A stretch of 7,131 nucleotides of DNA from Rhizobacter sp. (GCA_025351675.1 JANXVK010000546.1:1-7131), one strand, 5' to 3'; shown: positions 1 to 6,836, counted from the stretch's first letter. Numbers and translations: made by a program. Notes: generated by a model not told the origin, from the sequence alone.

Positions 1-288
1 CTCGACGCGCTCGGCGAAGTCGGCGTTTTCCGACAGAAAGCCGTAGCCCGGGTGGATCGCCTCGGCGTCGGTCACCTCGGCGGTCGAGATGATCGCCGGC
101 ATGTTGAGGTAGCTTTGCGCAGAAGCCGCCGGCCCGATGCACACGGCCTCGTCGGCCAGCTTCACGTACTTGGCGTCGCGGTCGGCCTCGGAATAGACGA
201 CGACCGACTTGATGCCGAGTTCGCGACATGCGCGCTGCACGCGCAGGGCGATTTCCCCGCGGTTCGCAATCAGAATCTTCTTGAACAT
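1..288 (-). CDS. accC: Biotin carboxylase subunit of acetyl-CoA carboxylase (partial, N-terminal 96 codons)
   Basis: The AccC subunit carboxylates the biotin on AccB using ATP and bicarbonate, the first half-reaction of cytoplasmic acetyl-CoA carboxylase, which makes malonyl-CoA for fatty acid synthesis. Only the N-terminus is here; the gene runs off the left edge in frame. The protein opens [17 protein letters not shown], the hallmark start of biotin carboxylases, with the glycine-containing NRGEIA segment at about residues 9-14. The [10 protein letters not shown] motif of the biotin carboxylase N-terminal domain follows near residues 80-90. The ATP-grasp catalytic part lies outside the window. 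The ATG at 286-288 sits 12 bp after the accB stop. I see no good Shine-Dalgarno sequence there, so it is probably read by coupling from accB. Identification is secure; the full length (about 450 residues in the family) cannot be checked here. Confidence 0.97.
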   Translation of the reverse strand, partial: MFKKILIANRGEIALRVQRACRELGIKSVVVYSEADRDAKYVKLADEAVCIGPAASAQSYLNMPAIISTAEVTDAEAIHPGYGFLSENADFAERVE

Positions 289-300
289 GGGAGCGGCGCC

Positions 301-741
301 TTATTCGATGATGAACAAGGGTTGCCCAAACTCCACCGCTTGGCCGTTCTCACACAGGATGCGCGTCACCGTGCCCGACTTGTCGGCCTCGATCTCGTTC
401 ATGATCTTCATCGCCTCGATGATGCAGATCGGATCGCCCTCCTTGATCGAATCGCCGACCTCGGCAAACGGCTTTGAGCCCGGATTCGCCGAGCGGTAGA
501 AGGTGCCGACCATCGGTGACTTGACCGGGTGGCCGGTTTCAACAGGAGGTGCCGCCGGTTCGGGCGCCGTCGGCGCCACGGGCTGAACCAGCGACGGGGC
601 GGGCGCATAGTGCAAGGGCGCGGCGCCAGCTGGGTCGGCCTTGACAATGCGCACCTTGCCGTCGGCCTCGGTGATTTCGAGTTCGGAGATGTTCGATTCG
701 GAGACGAGGTCGATCAGCGTCTTCAACTTGCGAAGGTCCAT
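301..741 (-). CDS. accB: Biotin carboxyl carrier protein of acetyl-CoA carboxylase
   Basis: AccB carries the covalently bound biotin that shuttles CO2 from AccC to the carboxyltransferase AccAD. The 146-residue protein has the expected three parts. An N-terminal helical segment (about residues 1-38, starting [12 protein letters not shown]) is typical of proteobacterial AccB. A flexible Pro/Ala-rich linker spans about 39-72. The C-terminal biotinyl domain follows, beginning near [12 protein letters not shown]. The biotinylation motif EAMKIMNE is intact, with the biotin-accepting lysine at residue 112. The C-terminus FGQPLFIIE is also typical. The ATG at 739-741 is preceded by AGGA (754-757) at a rather long 12-nt spacing. 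The stop is TAA, 12 bp before accC, so the two form an operon as in most proteobacteria. The upstream gap of over 300 bp probably holds its promoter. Confidence 0.97.
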   Translation of the reverse strand: MDLRKLKTLIDLVSESNISELEITEADGKVRIVKADPAGAAPLHYAPAPSLVQPVAPTAPEPAAPPVETGHPVKSPMVGTFYRSANPGSKPFAEVGDSIKEGDPICIIEAMKIMNEIEADKSGTVTRILCENGQAVEFGQPLFIIE

Positions 742-1059
742 GGCGTGTTCAAGTCCTGTCGGTGAGCCGCCGCGCGAGGGCTGCGGGCGGATGGGCGAGG
801 GATATGAGGCAGTCGCTGCTGCCCAATTGCGGGCGGTGCGTCTTCTGCATCGATCGTGTCGCCCGGCGTCGTGATCTGTTCAAGACGATGGCGATTTCTT
901 GGGGCCGCGAAGTTTGTTTCGGTCGGTGTGCGGGGCCCGATGGCTCGCACTTCTGCAACAACAGAGACGAATACTTTACGTCACTTGATCGAAATTGCCT
1001 GCTGTTGACAAGAACTAAATCCGCGTTGTCGGAATTGGGAAAAAAGCTCGGATTCCTGC
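742..1059 (-). promoter_or_regulatory. Intergenic leader upstream of accBC, probable promoter region
   Basis: This 318-bp stretch between the tlpA stop and the accB start holds no gene I can support. Its tlpA-proximal part (about 950-1060) is visibly richer in A/T than the flanking genes, as expected of a promoter region. Minus-strand hexamers that could serve are TTGTCA (1006-1011) as a -35, with only a poor -10 (TCAAGT, 983-988) at 17-bp spacing, and TAAAGT (973-978) without a partner. None is convincing, so no promoter can be placed exactly. A run of six T on the minus strand (1040-1045) follows the tlpA stop by about 15 nt but lacks a stem just before it. A long accB leader would fit the autoregulated accBC operon of E. 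coli; that parallel is inference. Confidence 0.4.
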
Positions 1060-1581
1060 TTACGTCATCGACTCGACCCAGCGTTTCAGGTCCGCCGGCT
1101 CGATCACGCCGAGCTTGCGTTGCACCAGCTGTCCGGCGCGATCGAATACCGCCGTGAACGGCAGCGCGCCGCCTGCGTTGCCCAGCGTTCGCGCAAGTTC
1201 GATGCCGTCCATACCGGCCAGCCCGATCGCGAAGCCGACCGGCCGCTTGGCCAAGAATGCCGTGACAGGCGCGAGATTGTCCACTGCCAAGCCGACCACC
1301 TGCCAGCCCGTGGCCGGTTGCTCGCGCTGAAACCGGTCGAGCAGCGGCAACTCGGTGACGCAGGGCGGGCACCAGGTGGCCCAGAAATTGAGCAGCAACG
1401 GGCGGCCACGCAAAGCGCCGAGCGCGAGTTGACCACCGCCGGGCTGCTCGAAGCGAAGCGCCCAGAGTGCCGCGTTCGACGTGGCCGGCGCCGCTTCGCG
1501 CGTTCGCCACAGCGACACGCCCGCACCGGCGGCCGCCGCGACCGCGGCCACGCCGCCCATCAGCGCGGCGCGCCGGTTCAT
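1060..1581 (-). CDS. TlpA/ResA-family thiol-disulfide redoxin, membrane-anchored or exported
   Basis: This 173-residue protein has a thioredoxin fold of the TlpA/ResA type. Such proteins act in the periplasm as disulfide reductants, for example in cytochrome c or oxidase maturation. The N-terminus (about residues 2-25) has two arginines followed by an Ala/Gly-rich hydrophobic stretch, RRAALMGGVAAVAAAAGAG. This could be a signal anchor or a weak twin-arginine signal. The redoxin domain spans about 38-172. It contains NFWATWCPPC, with the active-site cysteines at residues 71 and 74, and the expected cis-proline at 141 (ALPFT). The ATG at 1579-1581 overlaps by 4 bp (ATGA) a TGA that closes the frame of the upstream interrupted gene. 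No clear Shine-Dalgarno precedes it, which suggests dependence on translational coupling. The client protein cannot be deduced, so I give no gene symbol. Confidence 0.9.
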   Translation of the reverse strand: MNRRAALMGGVAAVAAAAGAGVSLWRTREAAPATSNAALWALRFEQPGGGQLALGALRGRPLLLNFWATWCPPCVTELPLLDRFQREQPATGWQVVGLAVDNLAPVTAFLAKRPVGFAIGLAGMDGIELARTLGNAGGALPFTAVFDRAGQLVQRKLGVIEPADLKRWVESMT

Positions 1582-1784
1582 GCGCCGGCGACCAATCTGC
1601 GCAACGCCGCCAGATCGCCGCGTTGCGATCGGCCACCCGCATCCGGCTTCAGCCCGCCGCGCAGGTCGTCGTGGTCGAGCACGCTCAGGTGCACCGTGAC
1701 GCGCTCGCCCAGCACCGCGCTGGTGTGCGCGACGCTGAGCACGTCGACCTGCTCGCCGCGCGGACCCGTGCGACTGCCGACGTC

Positions 1785-2174
1785 TTAGTCGACCCGGCGG
1801 TCGATCAGCGCGAGTTCGGCGGCCTTCGAGTCGTCGCAGAAGAGCTCGAGGTGGATGTTGTTGAGCCGCGTTGCAGTGCCGCGCCAGACCGCGCCTGTCA
1901 GGTGCGGCCGGAACTCGGCGAGTCGCTCCATCCAGATCGCAGCGATCGCGCGCAACTCGGCGAGTTCTGCAGGCTGGGTGTCGGCGCAGAAGATCGCCAG
2001 GTAGTTGCGCACCTCGTCTTCGACCAGATCATTGCCCGGCAACTCGGCCGCGCGCGTGCTCGCGCGGCCGCGCACGCGCGCGGCGCGGCGCTTCGCCGGG
2101 CCGTACTCCATGCCTTCCTCGACGACCAGGCGGGCGGCCGTGGCGGCGATTTCTTCGGTCAACGCTGAACTCAT
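1785..2174 (-). CDS. Conserved hypothetical protein, truncated N-terminal 129 residues as translated
   Basis: This is the reading frame as it would be translated if the TAA at 1785-1787 is real. It opens MSSALTEEIAATAARLVVEEG, followed by YGPAKRR, a variable basic stretch (about residues 31-44), then ELPGNDLVEDEV. Later come IFCADTQPAELAELR, WMERLAEFRPHLTGAVWRGTATR, a Cys-Asp-Asp (FCDDSK) and ALIDRRVD. I recognise this as a protein common in Burkholderiales near tlpA and accBC, where it is usually called hypothetical. The order ATRLNNIHLELFCDD followed by LIDRRVD loosely recalls nucleotidyltransferase-like folds, but I would not assign that activity. No signal peptide or membrane segment is visible, so it is probably cytoplasmic. 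The start is supported by GGAG six bases upstream. It lies 17 bp after the mtgA stop, so it is probably co-transcribed with mtgA. Whether the shortened product folds is uncertain. Confidence 0.72.
   Translation of the reverse strand: MSSALTEEIAATAARLVVEEGMEYGPAKRRAARVRGRASTRAAELPGNDLVEDEVRNYLAIFCADTQPAELAELRAIAAIWMERLAEFRPHLTGAVWRGTATRLNNIHLELFCDDSKAAELALIDRRVD
2045..2070. repeat. Perfect 10-bp GC-only inverted repeat inside the interrupted gene
   Basis: CGGCCGCGCG (2045-2054) is followed, after a 6-base loop, by its exact reverse complement CGCGCGGCCG (2061-2070). More CG-alternating sequence follows to about 2090. It lies within codons of about residues 35-43 of the conserved hypothetical protein, a basic segment that looks unlike the rest of the protein. 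It could form a very stable hairpin in DNA or mRNA. It may have no function and simply reflect high-GC codon choice. Confidence 0.6.
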
Positions 2175-2180
2175 TCGCGA

Positions 2181-2184
2181 CTCC
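2181..2184 (-). promoter_or_regulatory. Shine-Dalgarno GGAG for the conserved hypothetical gene
   Basis: On the minus strand GGAG stands six bases before the ATG at 2172-2174. It decides this start over the in-frame upstream extension, which would overlap the whole 3' end of mtgA. It is one of the clearer ribosome binding sites in the window; most of the other genes appear to rely on overlap with the preceding gene. Confidence 0.65.
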
Positions 2185-2191
2185 AGCAAGT

Positions 2192-2974
2192 TCAGGGCAG
2201 TTCGACCGCGCCCATGCGCGCGCTCACCGTCCCGGCGCGGCCGACGACATACGCCGAGCCGGGCCGTTTCTCGAACCGCTTCGGCGCCGGCAGCATCACC
2301 GCGAGCTGCGCCGCCTGCAGCGCGCCCAGGCCGTTCGCGCCGACGCGAAAGTAGTGCCGCGCCGCGGCCTCGGCGCCGAACACGCCTTCGCCCCACTCGA
2401 CGTTGTTCAGGTAGATCTCGAGGATGCGCTGCTTGCCCAGCAAGCCTTCGAGCATGAAGGTGATCACGAATTCCTGGCCCTTGCGCAGCAGGCTGCGCTC
2501 ACCGCCGAGGAACAGGTTCTTGGCCAACTGCTGCGTGATCGTCGAGCCGCCGACGACCTTGGGCTGCGCGCGCACGACCGGTTTCGACGGCACAGCCGCC
2601 TTGCTCGGCGCGGCCTTCTGCATTCGCTTGTCGAGCTGCTCGTTGATCCTTTCGACCCGCGCCTCGGCCTTCTGGTTGCGCTCCCAAGCTTTCTCCAGCG
2701 CATCCCATTCGACCCCGCTGTGCTCGGTGAAGCCGGCGTCTTCCGACGCGATCACCGCGCGCTTCAGGTTCGGCGAGATGCGGTCGTAGGGCACCCACTG
2801 CTGGCGCCAGGCCAGCGCGTGCTTCCCGGTGATCAAACGCCAGGCTTCCGAGCGCTGGAAGGTCGTCGACTGCGGGTCGACCACCGTCATCAGCGCGATG
2901 CGCGCCAGAAAGTAGAGCTGCAGCGCGAGCGCCGACAGCAGCAGCAGTGCGAACAGGCGCCAGGCCGCTCTCAC
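2192..2974 (-). CDS. mtgA: Monofunctional biosynthetic peptidoglycan transglycosylase
   Basis: MtgA is an inner-membrane glycosyltransferase (family GT51) that polymerises lipid II into glycan strands. The 260-residue protein has one membrane anchor (about residues 5-32), then the catalytic domain. Motif 1 is [10 protein letters not shown], with the catalytic glutamate at 78. Motif 2 is [13 protein letters not shown] (142-154). Motif 3 is RKGQE, with the second glutamate at 168. Motif 4 is [15 protein letters not shown] (181-195). No transpeptidase domain follows, so this is not a bifunctional PBP. The GTG at 2972-2974 is chosen because it overlaps the aroE TGA by 4 bp (GTGA) and puts the anchor at the N-terminus. 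Longer versions would add a hydrophilic stretch read out of aroE. A charged insertion of roughly 30 residues (about 102-141), rich in Lys, Arg, Pro and Ala, lies between motifs 1 and 2. Confidence 0.95.
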   Translation of the reverse strand: MRAAWRLFALLLLSALALQLYFLARIALMTVVDPQSTTFQRSEAWRLITGKHALAWRQQWVPYDRISPNLKRAVIASEDAGFTEHSGVEWDALEKAWERNQKAEARVERINEQLDKRMQKAAPSKAAVPSKPVVRAQPKVVGGSTITQQLAKNLFLGGERSLLRKGQEFVITFMLEGLLGKQRILEIYLNNVEWGEGVFGAEAAARHYFRVGANGLGALQAAQLAVMLPAPKRFEKRPGSAYVVGRAGTVSARMGAVELP

Positions 2975-3810
2975 GGCGCTGCGCTCGCGGCCTGCATGCG
3001 CGCGCGCAACGCCGCGAGCACCGGTGCGGTCTCGGGCCGCACGCCGCGCCACAGCTCGAACGCGGCCGCAGCCTGCTCGACCAGCATGCCCAGGCCGTCG
3101 CGCCCGCGTGCGCCGGCCTCAATGGCCCAGTCGAGAAAGAGCCGCGCCGCCGGTCCGTACATCATGTCGAGCGCGAGGGCGCCCGGCGCGAGCACGACCG
3201 GCGAGACCGGAACCGAGGCGCCTTGCAGGCTGCTTGCCGAGGCATTGATCACGACGTCGAAATCGCGCCCGCAACCTTCCAGCGTCGCGGCGCGCAGCAG
3301 CGTGGCGGATGCCGCCTCACGATGCCGATCGACCAGCGCACGTGCTTTGTCGAGCGTGCGGTTGGCGACCACGAGCTCGCCCGGTTCGGCCGCCAGCAGC
3401 GGCCCGAGCGCGCCCGACGCCGCGCCGCCGGCGCCGATCAACAGCACGCGGGCGCCCGCCAGCGCCACCTCGGCATTGCGCTCGATATCGGCGACGAGGC
3501 CGGCGCCGTCGGTGTTGTCGGCCAGCCAGCCGTTGGCATCGAAGCGCAGCACGTTCGCGGCCTGTGCCAGTGTCGCGCGCTCGGTGCGGTGTGCGGCCAG
3601 CGCGAACGCATCGAACTTGAACGGCACCGTGATGTTGCAGCCCTTCGCGCCACCCTCGGCGAGGGCACGCACCGCATCGGCAAAGCCGCCGAGCGGCACC
3701 AGCAGCCGGCCGTAGTCCATCGCCTGCCCGGTCTGTTGCGCGAAGGCAGCGTGGATAGACGGCGACTGGCTGTGCTCGACCGGGTTGCCGGCAACGACGT
3801 AGTGATCCAT
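2971..3810 (-). CDS. aroE: Shikimate dehydrogenase (NADP+)
   Basis: AroE reduces 3-dehydroshikimate to shikimate with NADPH in the cytoplasmic aromatic amino acid pathway. The 279-residue protein has the full motif set. [13 protein letters not shown] (8-20) contains the shikimate-binding serines. NITVPFK ends in the catalytic lysine 65, and DNTDG has Asp101. The Rossmann loop is GAGGAASG (126-133), and NRT (150-152) is the usual NADP 2'-phosphate contact. Also present are INASAS (188-193), DMMYGP (215-220) and GMLVEQ (241-246). The ATG at 3808-3810 gives a start matching AroE family N-termini ([10 protein letters not shown]). A TTG at 3817-3819, overlapping the preceding stop, would add three residues and cannot be excluded. 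The start is 5 bp after the tonB-like stop and the gene overlaps mtgA by 4 bp. No residue expected for activity is missing. Confidence 0.97.
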   Translation of the reverse strand: MDHYVVAGNPVEHSQSPSIHAAFAQQTGQAMDYGRLLVPLGGFADAVRALAEGGAKGCNITVPFKFDAFALAAHRTERATLAQAANVLRFDANGWLADNTDGAGLVADIERNAEVALAGARVLLIGAGGAASGALGPLLAAEPGELVVANRTLDKARALVDRHREAASATLLRAATLEGCGRDFDVVINASASSLQGASVPVSPVVLAPGALALDMMYGPAARLFLDWAIEAGARGRDGLGMLVEQAAAAFELWRGVRPETAPVLAALRARMQAASAAP

Positions 3811-3815
3811 GACAG

Positions 3816-4676
3816 TCAATTTCGGACGGATTCCAGCATCGTGGCTTCCATGCTCTCGTCGCGTGTGAACTTGAAACGCGACGTGACGACCAGCTGATCG
3901 GCACGCTTGCGCATCGCCGCGCTGAACGGCCCAAACGGCGCTGCCGCGCGCACGATCGCGACCGCGCGCCGGTCGAGTACCTTGGAGACCGACGGCCGCA
4001 CGATCTCGGTGTCGACGACGCGCCCCTCAGCATCGACCGTCACGTTCATCGTCAATTCTCCGTACAGCTTTCTGCCCTGGTTCTCGGGGAAGTTGCGCGT
4101 GCCGCGTTCCTCGATCTTGCGGCGCAGCTGGTCGTAATACATCGCGTAGACCTCTTCGCGCGTGGCCGGGCTGATGTAGCGCTTCTTCGGCCGCGCGTTC
4201 TCTTCGTTGACGCGCTTTTCGATCTCGGCGAGCAGCTGCACGAGTTGGCGGCGGCGCTCTTCCTGCGCGGCCTCGTCGGGGTTGCCCTGCTCGTGCTGTG
4301 GGTCGGGCGCCGGCAGCAGCGCGAGCTCGCGGCGAATCTGCGCGAGCAGTTGCTGCTGCGTCTCCTGCAACTGCTCGATGCGCTTCCTCGCTTCCTCGTT
4401 CGCGTCGCCGGTCTCGACGATCGCCGACGGCGGCAGCGGCGACGTTGCGCGCCCCGCCACGGCCTCACCGCCGCCGGCGAGCGCTGCCTGCGCGATCGCC
4501 TGCGCCTTCTCGGGCGGCTCGCCGGAGCGCGAGTTCACCAGGATGACCTCGAGCGGCGTGTCCTGGAAGATGCGGTTGAAGCCCTCGGGGTCGACGATGC
4601 GCACCGTCAGCAGCGCCGCATGCACGCCGAGCGAGACGATCAGCGCGATCTGCAGGGTCGAGAGCTTGCGCAGCAT
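3816..4676 (-). CDS. TonB-like energy transducer with a coiled-coil spacer
   Basis: TonB-family proteins pass proton-motive energy from the ExbB-ExbD complex in the inner membrane to outer-membrane partners. In this 286-residue protein a single N-terminal membrane helix (about residues 8-28) contains S15 and H19. That is the same Ser-x-x-x-His spacing as the essential S16/H20 of E. coli TonB. Instead of the usual Pro-Lys/Pro-Glu spacer, residues of about 92-190 are charged, Gln/Glu/Arg-rich and likely coiled coil in two blocks (92-121 and 135-162). The C-terminal TonB-like domain covers about 195-272, with [19 protein letters not shown] and then APFGPFS. exbB, exbD and an outer-membrane receptor are not in the window. 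The ATG follows the ribonuclease stop by 31 bp without a strong Shine-Dalgarno. The real partner is unknown, so I avoid the symbol tonB. Confidence 0.85.
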   Translation of the reverse strand: MLRKLSTLQIALIVSLGVHAALLTVRIVDPEGFNRIFQDTPLEVILVNSRSGEPPEKAQAIAQAALAGGGEAVAGRATSPLPPSAIVETGDANEEARKRIEQLQETQQQLLAQIRRELALLPAPDPQHEQGNPDEAAQEERRRQLVQLLAEIEKRVNEENARPKKRYISPATREEVYAMYYDQLRRKIEERGTRNFPENQGRKLYGELTMNVTVDAEGRVVDTEIVRPSVSKVLDRRAVAIVRAAAPFGPFSAAMRKRADQLVVTSRFKFTRDESMEATMLESVRN

Positions 4677-4707
4677 CGGGTGAGGGCTTCTCGCTGTCGG
4701 CGGTGCG

Positions 4708-6762
4708 TCAGGTGGCAGGGGCCGCGTCGGCGGTCTGCGGCGCTTCGGCGTCGTCGCCTTGGACGTCGATTGCCAGCGTCAGCGGGCCGGCGCTGTCGGC
4801 GAGGTCATCGACATCCGATTCTGCCGCAGCCGATTCGGCCGGCACGTCGTCGAGGCGCGCGATCACGCTCGCGTGCACGTCGAGCGTCAGCAGATCGGCG
4901 CCGCCGACGCGCACGCGCACATGCGCGCCGCGCGGCAGGTTTTCGGCGCCGACTGCGCGGAAGACCAGCGGCAGGTCATCGGCGCGCACCAAGCCGTCCT
5001 TCATCGCGACCGCATCGAGCTCGGTGATGCCGTTCTGCGCCAGCGAGCGCAAGGTCCAGTAGCGTTCGATCGCCTGCTGGAAGCCGTTGTACTCGGCGTA
5101 GGCCGAGTCGAAGGCCGAGATGATCGCGAACAGCTGCACGTCCTTCGGCTTGAACGGTGCGGCCAGCGCCGCGGTGCGGCCGTGGCGCGCGCACGCAATG
5201 ATCTGCCACTGGTTCACGAGGTCGACATAGCGCCGCAGCGGCGACGTCGCCCACGTGTATTGCGCCACACCCATGCCGGCGTGCGGCGCGGGCTTCGTGC
5301 CCATGCGCACCTTCACGCCCGGCGCCATGCTGGCCTGGCTGCGGTAGATGCCGGGCACGCCGCATTCGGCGATCCAGCCGCCCCAGGTGCTGTTCGCCAG
5401 GATCATCGCCTCGGCGACGATCAGGTCGAGCGGCGAGCCGCGCTGGCGCGTCGTGATCAGCACGCGCTCGGTGCCTTGCGGCTCCTTGCCGTCATCACCG
5501 TCTTCGCGTTCGAGGCGGAAGTTGTAGTCGGGCCGGTTGAAATTCTCGGGCTTGCCGCGCACGACTTCGCGCTGCGCCTTCAGGTGCCGCGCGAGGCGGA
5601 ACGCGAAGGCGAGTTCGGGCGCGAACTCGTAAGGCGCGGGCGCATCGCCCGTCAACGTCGCTTCGGTGATCACCGCGTCGAGCTGGTCGTGGCGCAGGTT
5701 GGCCGCGATCGGCACGCGTTCCAGCTTCGTCTCGCTGCCGGTGATCGCGAGCGTCGCCTCGTCCATCGTGATGTAGAGCGAGACGGCCGGGCACTCGCGC
5801 CCGGCGATCAGCGTGTAGGCCTGCACCACCTCGTCGGGCAGCATCGTCAGCTTCTGGCCGGGCATGTAGACGGTCGACAGGCGCGCACGCGCGACCCCGT
5901 CGACCGGCGTGTCGGGCGCGAACGCGAGGCCCGGCGCGGCGATGTGCACGCCGAAGACCACCGTGCCGCTGCCGAGACCCTGCACCGACAGCGCATCGTC
6001 GATCTCGGTCGTCTGCGAGTCGTCGATCGAGAACGCCCGAACGGCGGCGAGCGGCAGCGTCTCCTTGATGGCAGGCGCCTGCAGCGCCGGAAAGCCCGTG
6101 CCCTTCGGGAAGTTCTCGAACAGGAAACGCCGCCAGTGGAACTGGTACGGCGAGTCGATCGCGCCGGCCGATTTCAGCAGTTCGAGCGGCGCCTTCTGCG
6201 ATTGCTTCGCAGCTTCGACCACCGCCTTGTACTCGGGCGCGTTCTTGTCGGGTTTGAACAGCAGCTTGTAGAGCTGCTCGCGCACTGCCGGCGGGCACTC
6301 GCCGCGCACCAGTTCACCCGCCCAAGTGTCGATCTGCGCGGCGACCTGCTTCTTGCGCTCGATGCCGAGCAATGCGGCCTTCACAATCTCTTCGGGCGCC
6401 TTCTTGAAGTTGCCCTTGCCGAGACGGCGAAAGTAGTGCGGCGCCTCGAACAGGCGGAAGAGCGCTGCCGCCTGCTTCTCGAGGCCGGCGCTGGCCTCGA
6501 AATACTCGCGCGCGAGGTCGCCGAAGCTGAACTCGGTCTCGGGTGCGAATTCCCACGCGAGGTCGAGGTCGATCTCCTTCGAGAGAGTCTGCGCGGAGGC
6601 GATCAGTTCGGCCGGTTGCGGCTTCTCGAACTTGAGCAGCACGTTGGCTGATTTGACTTTGACGCGCTTGCCGGAGTCGAGCTCGATCTGCATCGAGGTG
6701 TCGGTTTCCGTCATCACGCGGCCGGCGAGGAACTTTCCGGCTTCTTCGAAGAGGGCGTACAT
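4708..6762 (-). CDS. RNase II/RNase R-family (RNB domain) exoribonuclease
   Basis: This predicted 684-residue cytoplasmic protein belongs to the RNB family of 3'-5' hydrolytic exoribonucleases. A beta-rich N-terminal region (about 1-50) and an alpha-helical region (about 60-200) precede the RNB domain (about 240-560). The metal-binding stretch FSIDDSQTTEIDDAL supplies D247, E253, D255 and D256; the second acidic position is usually Asp in RNase II and RNase R. Further signatures are EAMILAN (near 451-457) and ATSPLRRYVDL (505-515), the latter with the conserved arginines. A clear C-terminal S1 domain and the basic tail of RNase R are absent. The protein ends instead in a low-complexity acidic tail of about 50 residues. 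It is therefore a distinct RNB subgroup, not rnr or rnb in the strict sense. The ATG at 6760-6762 is chosen over an adjacent TTG one codon upstream; AGGCG lies 12 nt before the ATG. Confidence 0.92.
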   Translation of the reverse strand: MYALFEEAGKFLAGRVMTETDTSMQIELDSGKRVKVKSANVLLKFEKPQPAELIASAQTLSKEIDLDLAWEFAPETEFSFGDLAREYFEASAGLEKQAAALFRLFEAPHYFRRLGKGNFKKAPEEIVKAALLGIERKKQVAAQIDTWAGELVRGECPPAVREQLYKLLFKPDKNAPEYKAVVEAAKQSQKAPLELLKSAGAIDSPYQFHWRRFLFENFPKGTGFPALQAPAIKETLPLAAVRAFSIDDSQTTEIDDALSVQGLGSGTVVFGVHIAAPGLAFAPDTPVDGVARARLSTVYMPGQKLTMLPDEVVQAYTLIAGRECPAVSLYITMDEATLAITGSETKLERVPIAANLRHDQLDAVITEATLTGDAPAPYEFAPELAFAFRLARHLKAQREVVRGKPENFNRPDYNFRLEREDGDDGKEPQGTERVLITTRQRGSPLDLIVAEAMILANSTWGGWIAECGVPGIYRSQASMAPGVKVRMGTKPAPHAGMGVAQYTWATSPLRRYVDLVNQWQIIACARHGRTAALAAPFKPKDVQLFAIISAFDSAYAEYNGFQQAIERYWTLRSLAQNGITELDAVAMKDGLVRADDLPLVFRAVGAENLPRGAHVRVRVGGADLLTLDVHASVIARLDDVPAESAAAESDVDDLADSAGPLTLAIDVQGDDAEAPQTADAAPAT

Positions 6763-6836
6763 CAAACTGATTGTCGCCTGAAGCGCGATCCCTTCAGCGC
6801 TTCGGCCGAGCGCCGGGCCGCCCCAAGCCGGCCGAA

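Larger units (their letters stand above)
1578..2174 (-). pseudogene. Conserved gene of unknown function split by an in-frame TAA (apparent full extent)
   Basis: This is the reconstructed full extent of the gene. The frame starting at the ATG at 2172-2174 gives 129 sense codons, then TAA at 1785-1787. The same frame then gives 68 further sense codons without a gap, ending in TGA at 1578-1580. The downstream part reads as normal protein (VDVLSVAH near its start, VHLSVLDHDDLRGGLKPDA in the middle). By my count 59 of its 68 codons end in G or C, like the neighbours. Its TGA overlaps the tlpA ATG by 4 bp, the tight junction used elsewhere in this cluster. As I recall the family in Burkholderiales, proteins of about 200 residues have a tyrosine just after the Val-Asp at this point and continue into this C-terminal segment. 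A Tyr codon changed to TAA is the simplest explanation. A base-calling error would look the same. Function is not known to me. Confidence 0.8.

Noticed and set aside
1040..1045. T6 tract on the minus strand 15 nt after the tlpA stop, as an intrinsic terminator
   Set aside because: No stable stem lies immediately before it. The only pairing (GGAAT with ATTCC) encloses the tract instead of preceding it.
762..1157. Plus-strand frame of 131 codons with several cysteines (CGRCVFC) over the intergenic gap
   Set aside because: The cysteine spacing hints at a metal site, but there is no ribosome binding site, no homology I recognise, and it runs into the antisense of tlpA.
749..1642. Minus-strand frame of 297 codons crossing tlpA and the intergenic gap into the accB leader
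   Set aside because: It is a +1 shadow of tlpA. In the gap the translation has no family features, and it starts inside the real C-terminus of the interrupted gene.
1785..1787. TAA as a recoded codon or alternative genetic code
   Set aside because: TAA is the normal stop of accB and tlpA in this window. Selenocysteine and pyrrolysine use TGA and TAG, so recoding at TAA is unlikely.
3024..3248. Small Arg-rich plus-strand frame opposite the 3' end of aroE
   Set aside because: Composition-driven shadow without start signal or recognisable fold.
1871..3715. Long plus-strand open frame (614 codons) opposite mtgA, aroE and the hypothetical gene
   Set aside because: Its translation is Arg/Ala/Pro-rich with no recognisable domain, and it lies wholly opposite well-identified genes. 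High GC suppresses stop codons on the antisense strand.
4759..6651. Plus-strand open frame of 630 codons opposite the ribonuclease gene
   Set aside because: Low-complexity Arg/His/Asp/Leu translation typical of an antisense shadow. The minus-strand frame has clear RNB motifs.
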